Shown here: positions 43,360 through 55,611 of the stretch, one piece after another | Position numbering within the stretch: the first letter of the stretch is position 1 | Layout of the letters: each line of letters starts with the position of its first letter | From: Prorocentrum cordatum | Lineage: Eukaryota > Sar > Dinophyceae > Prorocentrales > Prorocentraceae | Reading direction: 5' to 3' | DNA length: 64,000 bases | Assembly (NCBI GenBank): GCA_963575745.1 | Contig: CAUYUJ010018050.1 | Coordinates: 151,891-215,890 of the forward strand | Made by a program: the position numbers and the translations under genes | The notes under the pieces: model-generated | Database searches by the model: none | Told to the model about the DNA's origin: nothing | What the model saw: only the letters and a program-made list of their open reading frames with translations

Positions 43360-44361
43360 GACGGCCAGAGGAGGATCCAAATGAGTGGTGGGATGATAGG
43401 GACACGATGGGAGGGATGAGACACATGACGTGGAAGGATGGGGGGGGAGGGGGGAGGGCAATCGCCCGAAGATTGAAATCGGGGGGAAAACGAAGCGTAT
43501 GTTTAAGATTTGTTGCTTGGTTTTTGGGCCTGCGGAATCGTGCGAATCAGTTCCGCAATGAAACAGTGAAAGCGATGAGGAAATCACGAGTGCAGAAGGA
43601 GGGGAGGGGGCCACGACGGCACAGGGGGGGGGCCACGGATGTCGAGAAGGGCTCCACGAGAACCGCTATCCTCAGATTTGGCCGTCGAGAGCTTTTTTGC
43701 ACGCCGCCGCAGGGTGACTAGCCGCCGACCGTTGATACACGACTGTGTTCGTGTATGGCGTGCTTTCTCTCTTCGTCTTCGTCATCATATTCCCTCCACC
43801 CTCCCTCGTCGTTTCCGTCCTTCTCCGTGTGGCCCGTCCTCGTCCGACCTCCTCCCGATCTCAAATTGCAGCCCCTTCCAATCACCCCGTCTCCTTCCCT
43901 CGTAAAGTTTTCTCCCTGGGTGTCGGCGGCAGGCGGCGTGCTGGCTTGAGTAGTTCGGAAGTTTCGGCTGGGCCCCCAGCCATCGTGAACGCTTGGGCGC
44001 CAGCGTGAGCGCCATCGTCGCATTCAGGCTTCATTGGCAATTTGATTAAGCCACCCCCCCACTCCACATTCGCATCAGCATCGCGCTTCATCGCCGCTTG
44101 CTCCCAATCTTGCCCGTCAAGTTTCGCACGCCTCGTTGTCGAGTCACCCTCGTGGGCCAGAGATTTGTTTCAAAGCGTATGGCATCGGATGCAGGCGTCG
44201 GGTTTGTTCATGCGACGGTGTCTATGTATGTGTCTCGCTTGTTGCAGGAAGGATGAGGGAAGGGCTAGGAACTAAAAAAAAACACCAAAATCGATAACCC
44301 ACTGGATGCTGTGAATCTCCAAGGCAACACATTGGGCAGCACTTCAGGCAACACCTTGGGC
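43360..44361. other. Downstream intergenic stretch
   Basis: Probable 3' untranslated sequence, a poly-G run near 43440-43457, and an 8-bp hairpin ATACACGA / TCGTGTAT around CTGTGT (about 43735-43756). Overlapping frames at 43640-44090 are unsupported. Confidence 0.4.
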
Positions 44362-44392
44362 AATTTAATTAATATCAAGCGATGAACCTTTC
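44362..44392. mobile_element. Solo end of the 252-bp inverted-repeat element
   Basis: AATTTAATTAATATCAAGCG then ATGAACCTTTC is the exact reverse complement of the left arm at 26157-26187. No partner end was found nearby, so this copy is truncated or longer than the visible flank. Confidence 0.6.
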
Positions 44393-45436
44393 AATCCCGA
44401 GGCGGCGTTGGCCTGATTTCAAGGTCGGCGCTCTGCTCCTTCTGTTCTGAATTGCGCTCTCGTCCAACCGCGGGCCACACCACCTCTGTATCCGAGTGCT
44501 TCCTCGTCGTTGCCGCCCCCCTTGTTGCCCCTCCCCCACCTTCCCCTGGTCCTCCTGCTCCACCCCATCCTCCTGCTCCTGCTCTTGCTGCTGCTGCGGC
44601 TGCTGCTGCTGCTGCTGCTCCTCTACCTCTGTCCTCGTCTGTTTCATTATTCTCCGCGGCAGACGAGCTGGCGCATCCGACTGAAGCCTCGCAGGTGTAT
44701 GTCCATACCTCTCTGGACCGGCACCGCCTGGGGTGTTTCTGGGAGGAGGAGGAGGAGGAGGAGGAGGAGGAGGAGGAGGAGGAGGAGGAGGAGGAGGAGG
44801 AGGAGGAGGAGAGGACGAGGACGAGGAGGAAGGGAGGGAGGAGGAGGAGGGAGGAGGAGGAGGAGGAGGAGGAGGAGGAGGAGGAGGAGGAGGAGGAGGA
44901 GGAGGCGGAGGAGGAGGAGGAGGAGGAGGAGAGGAGGGGGGGGAGGAGGAGGGGGGGAGGGGGGGGGGCGGAGGAGAAGGAGGGGGAGGAGGAGGAGGAG
45001 GTGGAGGAGGAGGAGGCGGAGGAGGAGGACCTCGGCACCTTCCATGGAGGCCCTCCCCCTCCCTCGCTTCCCAGTGGCTCGCCCCTGGGCAGAGCTAGTG
45101 GCAACGACGCGACGCCGCCACCCGTCCTTACACTGCCTCGACTCTCTCCAGCCTCGGCTGTGTGGGGCAGTCTTCCCCTGTCGAGAGGCGCATTTTTCAC
45201 CGTGAGCTTCACATTGCCCACGATCAGCTTCTCCGCATGCCGCCGCAGTTTTCTCGCAGAGTGGCTGGCATGTTCACGACGGCGTGGAGCCCGCCGCCCA
45301 TCCCACGGTCCGCGTGGGTCACGACCACAGCCGCGGCCCAGCGCACAACCATGTATACCTTCGCTGGCTGCCGGCAACGCTTTCACGCTCGCTTCCGCGA
45401 CTCTGCGTGCGAGGCGCGCACGCTCACCGCGCACAC
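44393..45436. repeat. Low-complexity region with a (GGA)n array
   Basis: CTGCTG/CTCCTC-rich at 44500-44640, then an almost uninterrupted GGA array at 44742-45032. 45040-45436 is GC-rich and leads into the retroelement remnant; part may be its decayed 5' continuation. Confidence 0.75.
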
Positions 45437-46461
45437 CGCCCGCCCGGCCGCTGGCTATGGACGACGCTGTCCAGGCCCGCCTGGAACAGATGAGCGGCTG
45501 CTCGCCCCCCGACGCCGCCCGGCGGCAGGCGCAGCTCTCAACAACGGAGGGCTCAAGCTGCGCTTAGCCGCCGCCCACACCGCTTCCCGAGCGAAGAGCG
45601 CCGCATTATGCCGGCAGCTCCACCGCGGCTTCTCCAGCAGTGTCGTCCGCGGCCGGGGCAGCTTGGCAGATCTGGTGCAGGCCCGCGACCGGGTGGTGTT
45701 CGACCATGGGCGGCACGGCCGCCAGACGTGCCTGTCCGACACGGGGGGCGAAAACGCGATCGATGGGCTCCTGGTCGATTCCACCATGGCTTCGAACTGC
45801 TTGCCTCTCGCTGGTGCAGGCCCCAGACGCCGCCGCGTGGTTCCAGGCGCCGCCCTGCGAAGCCACTCGCGCCGCCTTCCCGCGCGGCCTCATGCAGGTT
45901 GCGTTGCAGAGTCGGCTGCGAGTTCAGCTTCTGGAGGGTGCCTTTGCTCAGCCTGTGGTGAAGTGATGAGCGTCTTCTACGGCCGCGCCCTGGTCTGCCC
46001 CCTGCCGCGGCGACCGAACCAAACGCCACACCGCAATGCGAAACCAGTGCTTCTTCGACGCCTTCGCCGCTGGCTGCGCCGCGGCGGAGTTGGAGCGCCA
46101 GGGTTTGCCACCTCGCCCAGGTCGAGCAGGGTGGGTCCCAGGTGGGAGACGACCGCCGCCCCGCCGACCTGTGCCTCTCCAGGTGGCTGAACATCACGGC
46201 GGCGGCCGGGGGCTTTGCCGCCGTGTCCGGGATGCGCACCGATCTCTTCGCCGCGGCAGCCGCCAGGAGGACACAGTGAGGCAATGCGCGGAGCAAGGCC
46301 TCACCTTCCTGCCCATGGTGGTGGAAGCCTATGGCGGCGGGTGGGGCCGCGAGGCACGTGGGAAGTGGGGGCTGGTATCCGGTGGCGTGGGAGGCGTTGC
46401 CCGACAGGGTTCCTGCCGACCGTTCCGCGTCGCGGCAGGTCCCTCTCCCACGGGCCAGTGA
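45437..46461 (+). pseudogene. Decayed LINE-type reverse-transcriptase C-terminal region
   Basis: Protein-like segments lie in shifting frames: MDDAVQARLEQMSG (about 45455); AAWFQAPPCEATRAAFP and MQVALQSRLRVQLLEG (about 45829-45940); a Cys/His motif CSACGEVMSVFYGRALVC ending in HRNAK (about 45950-46040); QCFFDAFAAGCAAAELERQG (46042-46101); WLNITAAAGGFAAVSGMRTD (about 46185-46245); and LTFLPMVVEAYGGGWG (about 46300-46350). The C-x2-C ... G-x-A-L-x-C ... H-x-N arrangement followed by helical sequence resembles the C-terminal part of dinoflagellate LINE-type polyproteins. At least three frameshifts are needed. No reverse-transcriptase core is visible upstream. Family call by pattern only. Confidence 0.45.
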
Positions 46462-46558
46462 TGGGCGGGCTCCAGTGGGGCGGGAGGCCTTACCAGAAAT
46501 GGTCTCTGACGACCACGCCACAACGCGGAAACTCACCCCAGTCCGCTCGGGACGACCA

Positions 46559-46895
46559 CCCTTCCGCGACCCCGGCAAATCCGATGACCCGTACCGCGCC
46601 GACGACCCGAAGACGACTCCCCCTCGGCGACCACTCCCCAGGCGAAACCAACGACCGCCTGCTACTCAAGCATTCCCTTCGCCTGCGCCGCCTGGTCGGC
46701 GTCGCCGCCGTCGTGTCCGTTGCCCCCACCCTTCCGCGACCCCGGCAAACCCGATGACCCGTACCGCGCCGACGACCCGAAGACGACTCCCCCTCGGCGA
46801 CCACTCCCCAGTCGAAACCAACGACCGCCTGCTACTCAAGCATTCCCTTCGCCTGCGCCGCCTGGTCGGCGTCGCCGCCGTCGTGCCCGTAGCCT
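46559..46895. repeat. Two-copy tandem duplication of about 168 bp
   Basis: CCTTCCGCGACCCCGGCAAA starts both copies (46560 and 46730). They differ at only a few bases through GTCGGCGTCGCCGCCGTCGT. Confidence 0.85.
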
Positions 46896-48420
46896 CGTCG
46901 CCGGTGGCCCTTGTCTGCCCGCCGTGTTCCGGCCCGTCTGGTTGCTGATGTTCCCAACTCTTTCCTCCTTGTTTTTCGTCCTTTTTTCCCTCGCCTTCTC
47001 CTCCCTTGCTCTCTGACTGCTGTCTCTCCTCTGTCCTTTCCCGCCTGCCCGCCCGCCTGTTCCGGCCCGCCGACCCTGGTCTCCCGCTTGCGCGTTGGCC
47101 GTCGCCTGGTTGCTTCTCGTTCCCTCTCTTCCTCTGTCGGGGGCGAACCAGGGGGGAAGTGAAAAAGAAAACGCCTTTTCAGGAGGCGGCGGGACTGCTC
47201 AGAAACCCTCGCGCCTTCTGAGATGTTTTTCATGTGTTGGGGAGCGCCGAGAAAACTTTTCGGAGGGCCGGAGGCCTTCTGTGAAAGCCCTCTGCTTTGG
47301 TTTCCCCCCTTATCGCTCGCCGCCAACTTTCCGTCGCCGAACAGCGCAGTTTGCCAGGGGCAGGTGGTGCCAGTGCGCGACCTGAGGCCCGTCGCGCTGG
47401 CGTTCCTTTACCCGTCGGGGGATCGTGGCAGGGCCGCCGGTGGGGTGATGCTGGTCCCGATGTCGCAAGGTGATGCAATTTTGTTCTCTGTGCCAGAGTT
47501 CGGGGTTTTCAGAAGCCAGGAGGTGCTCGTTCTTGTTTTTGGAAGCCATTTCCCCGCCCCGAGGCCATCAGAAGACGACTCGGGATGAAGGAGTGCACGC
47601 AACTCCGCCCCGAGGCACGGTCTGCTGGCCTGTGGCCCCTACCTTGGGGACGACGCGCCAGTCATTCTGCAGTACTGCCACGCGCGGTAGCATGGCCAGT
47701 CCTCGGCGCGTTTCCCAGCTGCCGCGGATAATGCCGCAGTAAATGTTGCCAGGAATTGCAGGGGGCTCACGTTGCGGAGCTTCCACGGCCCCCGAAGATG
47801 CAGAGAGTCATCACCGCTTCTGTTCTACGTTCGGCCGTTTGCCGGCCCCCATTCGCGGTCGCCCTACAGAAGCGAGTGGTGATTTGGAGTTGCCTTCAGC
47901 AGCCGATCCCGCCCGTCGAGCTTTTAAGGCACTGGGCGGACCTGTCCACGCTCTTGCGTCCGAGTTGGCATTGGACCACGTTCAACCCCCTCTATCGGAA
48001 GGTGGATGATATCTTACCGCATGCACGTGCTCGATCTTGAGGCCTTGCGAGTTCTGTTGCCAGTCCGCACCATTCTTTTTCCACAACAACTTGTACTGCC
48101 GCTGCTGCGACGCTTCGTCCAGTATTCCGATCACCCACCCCTCCGCATTACTCACCGCGTGGGCGCTCGGAACCACAGCTGCGTACCCGCCTGATCCTTC
48201 CAAAGACCCCTCGCTGACGAACGCGGTCAAGTCGGCCACTCTTGCTTCACGTTTGCAACACAACGACGCTTGCTGCAACTGCCAATCTTGGAACACTGGA
48301 CTCGGCGACCAGCGCAGCCCGTGCACCGCTTTGGCGCTGATCTTCTCGCGGCCCGCCCTCGTTTTTCAGTGCAGCGGCGGCTTCGGAGACGTGCGGCACC
48401 CCCGGGGCGTTGACACTCCG
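46896..48420. other. Region without a convincing gene
   Basis: Minus-strand frames at 47982-48326 and 47310-47786 have fairly natural composition (for example SNAEGWVIGILDEASQQRQY) and may be fragments of one decayed gene. No motif identifies them. Confidence 0.25.
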
Positions 48421-49030
48421 CCTCCTTGCTCCCTCTCCTCCTCCTTCTCCTCCTCCTCCTCCTTCTCCTCCTCCTCTTCCCGCCCACCCTCCTGCTTCTC
48501 CTCCCGCCTTCCCTCCTGCTCATCCGCCACTCTCTGGTCATGCCTTCTTCCTCCTCTAGGCAGGAACGCGACTGGAAGGGATGGGCGGGAAGGGCAACAT
48601 GTCAGACACGGTGCAAGCGCGCCCAGCTTTTCCCCGCTCCCCTCGCCTCCCCCCCTGCCCCCTCCCCCCCTCGCCTCCCCTCTCGCCCCCTCGCCTCGTC
48701 GCCTCCCCCCTCGCCTCCCCCCCTCCCCTGGCCTCCCCCCTCTGCCAGGGGTGGTCTCTGGAACTTTCAGCCGCCCATCCAGCCAGCCAGGAGCCACCCA
48801 GCCAGCCCAGGAGCCATCCGCCTAACCTGTCCGCCAGGCCCTCGAGGAGGGAGGATGAGGATGAGGAGGAGGAGGAGGAGGAGGAGGAGGAGGAGGAGGA
48901 GGAGGAGGAGGAGGAGGAATAGAAGGAGGAAGAGAAGGAGGAAGAGGAAGAGGAGTAGGAGGAGGAGGAGGAGGAGGAGGAGGAGGAGGAGGAGGGGGAG
49001 GAGGAAGAGGGGGACCTCATCTGATCCCCG
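48421..49030. repeat. TCC- and GGA-rich low complexity
   Basis: CTCCTCCTC at 48435-48500, CCCCTCGCCTCC at 48640-48750, and GGA triplets at 48842-49010. Confidence 0.85.
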
Positions 49031-49370
49031 TGCTCGAGCGAGTAGCTCCCGGGCCTTCGGCGCGCCGGGCGGGCCACGGCGGCATCCTGGCCGCCCCGGC
49101 GGGGCTGCCGCCGGCGAGGGCGCGATGGCGGCGCTGGTGCAGGCGCTCCCCCGCGGGATCGAAGAATGCGAGAGGGATCGGCGAGCAGGAGGAGGGCGAG
49201 GGATCGGCGAGCAGGAGGAGGGCGAGGGATCGGCGAGGGATCGGCGAGGGATCGGCGAGGGATCGGCGAGGGATCGGCGAGGGATCGGCGAGCAGGAGGA
49301 GGGAGGGATCGGCGAGAAGAATACGAGAGGGATCGGCGAGGGATCGGCGAGCAGGAGGAGGGCGATGAGG
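49031..49370. repeat. GGGATCGGCGA minisatellite
   Basis: From about 49170, about a dozen copies of the 11-base unit GGGATCGGCGA, some interrupted by GCAGGAGGAGG. Frames read RDRRGIGE-type repeats. 49031-49168 is unassigned. Confidence 0.85.
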
Positions 49371-51280
49371 AGGATGATGCTGCTGATCATGCTGCCGCTG
49401 CAGATGACGATGACGACGATGATGGTGCTGGCGATGATGATGAGGATGAGGATGATGATGATGATGATGATGATGATGCTAATGACGATGATGATGGTGG
49501 TGGTGGCGGGGACGATGATCATGATGCTGATGATCGGATGACGGTGATGATGCTTATGATGCTGATTTTGACGATGGTGATGCTGATGCTGATGATGATG
49601 CTGCTGATGATGCTGCTGATGCCGATGATGATGAGGACGATGATGATGACGATGCCGATGATGATGATGGTGGTGGCGGTGGTGGTGGGGATGATGATCA
49701 TGATGCTGATGTTCGGATGAGGATGATGATGCTAATGATGATGATACTGATGATGATGATGATGATGATGATAATGCTGGTTGTGGTGGTGATGCTGATC
49801 ATGGTGCTGATGATCGGATGATGATGACGATGCTGATGATGATGGTGGTGGAGTTGGTGATGATGATTGATGATGATGGTGGTGGTGGTGGTGATGATGG
49901 TGATGCTGGTTGTGGTGGTCATGGTGATGATGATGGTGATGAAGGTGGCGGTGGACATGATGAGGATGCGGCTACTGCTGTTGACGAGGACGATGCCCGC
50001 GATGATGTTGCTGATCATGATGATAGTGATGGTGATTATCCTGATCATGATGACGATGCTGATCATGATGCCGATGCTGATGACGATGCTGATGATGCTG
50101 ATGCTGCTACTGATGATGCTGATGATTCTGATGATGGCGATGATGCTGATGATGATGCTGCTGATGATGGTGATGATGATGATGATGCTAATGACGATGA
50201 TGATGGTGGTGGTGGCGGGGACGATGATCATGATGCTGATGATCGGATGACGGTGATGATGCTGATGATGATGGCGATGACGATGATGATGCTGATGCTG
50301 ATGATGATGCTGCTGATGATGCTGCTGAAACCGATGATGATGATGATGATGACGATGATGATGACGATGCTGATGACGATGATGGTGGTGGTGGTGGGGA
50401 TGATGATCATGATGCTGATGTTCGGATGAGGATGATGATGCTAAGGATGATGATACTGACGATCATAATGATGTTTGTGGTGGTGATGATGATCATGGTG
50501 CTGATGATCGGATGATGATGACGATGCTGATGATGATGGTGGTGGAGTTGGTGATGATGATTGATGATGATGATGGTGGCGGTGGTGGTGGTGGTGATGA
50601 TGGTGATGCTGGTTGTGGTGGTCATGGCGATGACGATGATGGTGTTGAAGGTGGCGGTGGACATGATGAGGATGCGGCTACTGCTGTTGACGATGACGAT
50701 GCCCGCGATGATGTTGCTGATGATGATAGTGATGGTGATTATCCTGATCATGATGACGATGCTGATCATGATGCCGATGCTGATGACGATGCTGATGATG
50801 CTGATGCTGCTACTGATGATGCTGATGATTCTGATGATGACGATGCTGACGATAATGCAGATGGTGATGATGGTGATGCTGATGATTGTGGTGATGCGGA
50901 TGATGATGGAGATGCTGATGCTGATGATGATGATGATGTTGATGCTGATAATGGCGATGCGGTGGATGGCGACGATGATTCCACCGATGATGGCGATGCT
51001 TGATGCTGCTGACGATGATGATGACGATGACGATACAGATGACGAGCATGATGCTGATGATGATGACGTTGCTGTCGTTGTTGTTGATGATACTGGTAGT
51101 GATGGTACTCAAGCGTATAACCATGCTGATAATGACATTGATGCCTGCGAGGATGATGATGACGATGATGATGATGATGATGTTGATGTTGATGCTGGTG
51201 ACGCTGATGCTGCTAGTGCTGATGCTAATGATGATGCTGATGCTGATGCTGATTCTTATGATACGAGTGATGATGCCCGA
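49371..51280. repeat. (GAT)n-type triplet array with a higher-order duplication
   Basis: GATGAT, GATGCT and GATGGT triplets throughout. A block of about 705 bp is tandemly duplicated: landmarks CGGGGACGATGATCATGATG (49507, 50216) and GGTGGTGGAGTTGGTGATGA (49843, 50539) recur in order. Asp/Met-rich frames are artefacts. Confidence 0.9.
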
Positions 51281-51284
51281 ACCA

Positions 51285-52185
51285 ATGCCATGATTGGCTG
51301 TGGGCCATATCCCCGCACAAGGGACGGATTATGACCAGCGACGAGTTCGCCCTCGCCGTCCGCATTCGCCTCGGGGCGGGGGGGCCCGACGAGGAGGTGG
51401 TGTGTGCCAATTGCGGCGAATGCATCATTGGCCCGTCTGGCAGCCACGGGCTCCTTTGCGCCAAAGGCCCCTGCAATGCGGGACACAATGCGGTCCGTGA
51501 CGACGTGTACGCATTCGCCAGTGCTGTTGATGGCAGCACAGAGCTTGAGCCGCCGGTAGGCCTCGTGAGCTCACGCCCAATGCTCCGCCCTGCGGACGTT
51601 TTGACTGGCGTCCCGGATCCGTCCGGGCGCCTGGCGGCATTGGACGTGGGAATCATCGCGCCTATGGCGGCAGGAGCGGGCGACGACTGCGTGGAGACGA
51701 TGGTGCGCCGGATGCAGCGCCGAGCCGACTCCTTCCAGAGCGAGCTTGAGGACATCGGGGTGGAGTACCGGGTTCTGGCTGTAAGCGCTTTCGGTCGTTT
51801 CCACGACGAGTTCCTGCGGGTGCTGCAATCGATCGCCCGCGCGCGCGCGCGGCGGCGAGGCACGGAGGCGCACGTGGAGCTGCGCCACGTGCAAACCTGG
51901 ATCGCCGTCAGCGTCTGGCGTCGCGCCGCTCGTATGGTGCGAGCGTGCACGCCGTTGGCCCTGGACGAGGATGATGCGGCCGACTTGGAACCCTCGGACC
52001 AGGCCGTGGCGGAGCGGCGCGGGCACCCAGGGGCCGTCCCACGAGAGCCTGGCGCTACCTCTGGCGCGGCTGCTGCTGCTGCTGGCATGGCGGAGGCGGC
52101 GGTGGCGACAGCCGCGGCAGCCCCCGTGGCGGCCGCTGCTGCCGCGGCGGCGGCGCCGGCGGCGCCTCCAGCGGAGGGGGCCTGA
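51285..52185 (+). pseudogene. 5'-truncated LINE-type C-terminal nuclease domain
   Basis: Open from DWLWAISPHKGRI (about 51291) through ATG 51331 to TGA 52183-52185. Features in order: FALAVRIRLGA; a C-x2-C ... H-x6-C ... H arrangement (VCANCGECIIG, SHGLLCAKGPCNAGHNAV); then RPADVLTGVPD ... RLAALDVGIIAP, which resembles the catalytic strand of restriction-like (PD-D/ExK type) endonucleases carried by some LINEs; a helical stretch; and an Ala-rich tail. The reverse transcriptase is missing and the coding sequence begins directly at the edge of the GAT array, so the element is truncated. The remaining 285 codons are intact. Assignment by motif pattern. Confidence 0.5.
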
Positions 52186-52524
52186 CGCACGACGACACGA
52201 CGACCGCCCCCGTCTGCCCCCGTCCGCCGCTCTGCCCTTCCTTCCTTCCTTCCTTCCTCCCCCTCCTCCTCCTCCGGCTCACTGGAGTCGAGACTCTTTA
52301 GCTATATAGGTAGAGCTAGATTGTGAGCGATTCGCCTTGCCTTGGCGTTTTTTATCGAGGCTCTTCGCTTGCCCGCAGAGACAACGTCGCGATGTTGTTC
52401 CCTCCCCCTCCTCCTCTCCCCCTGCCCTCGCCCAGCAGCTCAGAGGCCGCGCGCCCGCGCGAGAAATCCTGCAGGCTGTCCAGCGCGCGGCGTTCCCGCC
52501 GTCGCCCGCGTTTTTTTTGCAGTT
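52186..52524. other. Stretch after the LINE remnant
   Basis: Contains (CTTC)n at about 52239-52257 and the near-palindrome TAGCTATATAGGTAGAGCTA at about 52300. No gene. Confidence 0.4.
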
Positions 52525-52745
52525 TTCCCCCTCCCCCTCCTCCTCCCTCTCCTCCTCCCTCTCCTCCTCCTCCTCCTCCCTCCTCCTCCTCCTCCTCCCT
52601 CCTCCTCCTCCTCCTCCTCCTCCTCCTCCTCCTCCTCCTCCTCCTCCTCCTCCTCCTCCTCCTCCTCCTCCTCCTCCTCCTCCTCCTCCTCCTCCTCCTC
52701 CTCCTCCTCCTCCTCCTCCTCCTCCTCCTCCTCCTCCTCCTCCTT
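52525..52745. repeat. (CCT)n microsatellite
   Basis: Almost pure CCT/TCC for about 200 bases. Confidence 0.95.
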
Positions 52746-53650
52746 TGTCCTGCTGAGCCTAAGGCCTTGGTTCAGCTGCCACCGCGTTTCACCACGAGAG
52801 TTCTTTATCGCGCATCTTTGTTGCCCGATGTGGTTGCACAGTTATCTTGGTTATTTGTATACTTCTCATGTCCACGCTAGCCGGGTGGACGCCGGCGTGG
52901 CGCGGGATCGTCCCTTCCCAATTCAAGAGTCGATATGTTTTTGTTGCTGTGCTTCGTGTTCGCAGTGTATTACGATGAGGTGAGGATGTTGATGTCGATG
53001 ATGATGGTGGTGGTGATGATGCTGAACATGCTTCTGATGATGACGCCGATGATGCTTACTCATTGGTGGTGCATAATGGATGGCGGTGATGATGCCGATA
53101 ATGTTGATGGTGTTGGTGATAGTGAAACTGATGATTCTAACGATGATGGGTGATGTATGATGTTTGATGGGCGGTGGATGTTGGATGATGGATGGTGGTG
53201 ATGATGCCGAGGATGATAACGGTGTAGATGAGGTGGATGATGACATGATGATGCTGATGCTGGCGCTGATGATGAGCATGATTCGGAATCTGATGATGAT
53301 GCTGATGCTGATTATGACGATGACATGATGATGATGGCGATGTTGCTGATGATGGTGATGACGATGATGATGATGCTGGTCCTGATGATGACGATGATGA
53401 AGACGAGGGTCCTGATGATGATGCTAATGATGATGATGCTGACTATGATGATGACGATGACGATGATTATGGTACTGCTTCTGATCATGATAGAGATGAT
53501 GATGATGATGATGATGCTTATGATGATGATGATATGATGCTGATGATGTTGATGATGGTGATGATGCTTGTGATGGTGATGGTGATGGAGATGGTGCCTG
53601 TGATGCTGTTGCTGCTGATGATGCGGATGCTGATACTGATGCTGCTGCTA

Positions 53651-53698
<48 letters not shown>

Positions 53699-53917
53699 GT
53701 GGTTATGATAAACATGAGGATGATGATGATGCTGATGGTGATGATGATGCTGATGATGATGATGCTGATGATAATTATGATGCTGATGCTGCTGCTGATG
53801 ATGATGATGATGCACATGCTGATGATGGTGCTACTGATGATGATGAGGAGGAGACGGAGGAGACGGAGGAGGAGGAGGAGGAGGAGGAGGAGGAGGAGGA
53901 GGAGGAGCAGGAGGAAG
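52746..53917. repeat. (GAT)n-type triplet array plus (GGA)n
   Basis: 52746-52970 is unassigned. GATGATG-type triplets run from 52975 to 53845, then GGA triplets to 53917. Confidence 0.85.
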
Positions 53918-53989
53918 AGTAGGCATCCCCGTCTACGGGATGTGCGGCTGCGACTTCGCGCGCGTTCGTCGGCCCAGGAGCTGGAACTG

Positions 53990-54580
53990 TAGGAAGTGCA
54001 GCGGCATGGCATTGCAGCAGGGTTCGCGGATCTGGGTATGCAACTGGGTCTGATCCCCCTAGGCCTGACCAGGCCGCCCTTGCGGGCTTCGATCGACCGG
54101 ATCTTCCAAGCGGTGGGCGGGTATGGGGACGCCTGAGAGGGAATCATCTGCATCGATGGCTTTTCCTTCACGCCCACGCTGCCATGGCTGCAGCGCTACG
54201 GCTGGGCGGGGTTGCGCTTGGGGCCCGACGCCGCGCTGTTGGGCGCAGCCATCGGCGCAGTCCTTTGCCGGGTGCGGGAGATGGGCTAAGTTGAAGCAGG
54301 CCTTGCTCCGCATGGGCTTGGACAGGTCTCAGACTGCAAGGTGGTGGCCGACAAATTTTGTTACGCGGGATCCGCGGTGTTTGCGGGCTGACTCCAAGTA
54401 TGCCCACCTGCCGGCAGTCGTGTGGCAGTTGGTGGACGACCACAGCTTGGAACGCGTCGGCGTGGAGTCGACGCCTGCCCAAAATGGGGTTCGGGCTCTC
54501 GTCGGAGAGGGCAGGCGAGGCCGTGCCTGTCCAATTTGCTTGGTGCTTGTTTGGCCGTGGGCTAGAGTCCAGCACTAGCT
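53990..54580 (+). pseudogene. Decayed retroelement RNase H domain
   Basis: Segments in shifting frames: GIICIDGFSFTP then WLQRYGWAGLRLG (about 54137-54220), as in the first strands of RNase H with its catalytic Asp; LKQALLRMGL (about 54290-54325); VSDCKVVADKFCYAGSA (about 54328-54380), the second Asp strand; and ADSKYAHLPAVVWQLVDDHS (about 54390-54450) with VGVESTPAQ, matching the last helix and strand. At least two frameshifts separate them. No reverse transcriptase adjoins; both flanks are triplet arrays. Family call by motif order. Confidence 0.45.
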
Positions 54581-55034
54581 CCCAAACATTCGCGGCGACG
54601 AGCGGGGCCGACCGAGGGGCCCGAAAACGAAGGCGAAAGCGAGGGCCAACAGAACCGACCACGGCGGAGGGACAACGACCGAGGAGGAAACGGGGCCCGA
54701 TCCAACGAGGGGACAACGCGAGAAGGAGGAGTTTGCGAACGAGGATGAGGATGCCGACGAGGACGACGAGGTCGAGGTCGAGAAGGAGGAGGAAACTTCC
54801 CTCAGAGCGAGGGGCGAGGAGGAAGGAAGTGCATACGGCGATGAGGATGATGATGCTGATGATCATGATCCTCACGATGCTGCTGCTGATGATGACGAAA
54901 GATGGTGATGACGATGGCGACGACAGTGTCGACGACGGTGACAATGACGATGATGATGATGCTGATGATGATGAGGATGGTGATGAGGATGATGATGATG
55001 ATGAGGATGCTGATGCTGATGATGATGATGATGC

Positions 55035-55073
<39 letters not shown>

Positions 55074-55580
55074 GATGACTTCGACGATGCCGATGATGAT
55101 GCTGCTGATGATGCTTATGCTAGAGATGTTGTTGATGATGCTGATGATGACGATGTTGATAGCGATGGCGACGATGTTGCTACTGATGATGGTGCTACTG
55201 ATGATGATGCTGATGATGACGATTATGCTGATGATGGGGGTCATAAAATGATAGGAATAGTACTACTTGCAATGCCGATGACCACGATGGTAATGATGCT
55301 GATGCTGCCGCTGATAATGATTAAGATGGTCCTGCTGACGCTACGGTGATGACTATCGTGGTGATGCTGGTGCTGATGGTGGAGGTGATGATGCTGATGC
55401 TGCCAATGACCATGATGATCACGATGACGACGACGACGAGATTATCCACAGCATGCAGGTATTGATGAGGCTGATGCTGCTGACGGTGTTGGTGCTGGTG
55501 ACGACGATGATAACGATGATGGTGATGATGCTGATGCTGCTGCTGATGATGCTGCCGATGCCAGCGACTGTGATGCTGCT

Positions 55581-55611
<31 letters not shown>

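Noticed and set aside
44452-45567. 371-codon frame with a poly-Glu core
   Set aside because: It runs through the (GGA)n array; only its last residues overlap the retroelement remnant.
53325-53537. Met-rich frame as a metal-binding peptide
   Set aside because: Pure triplet-array translation.
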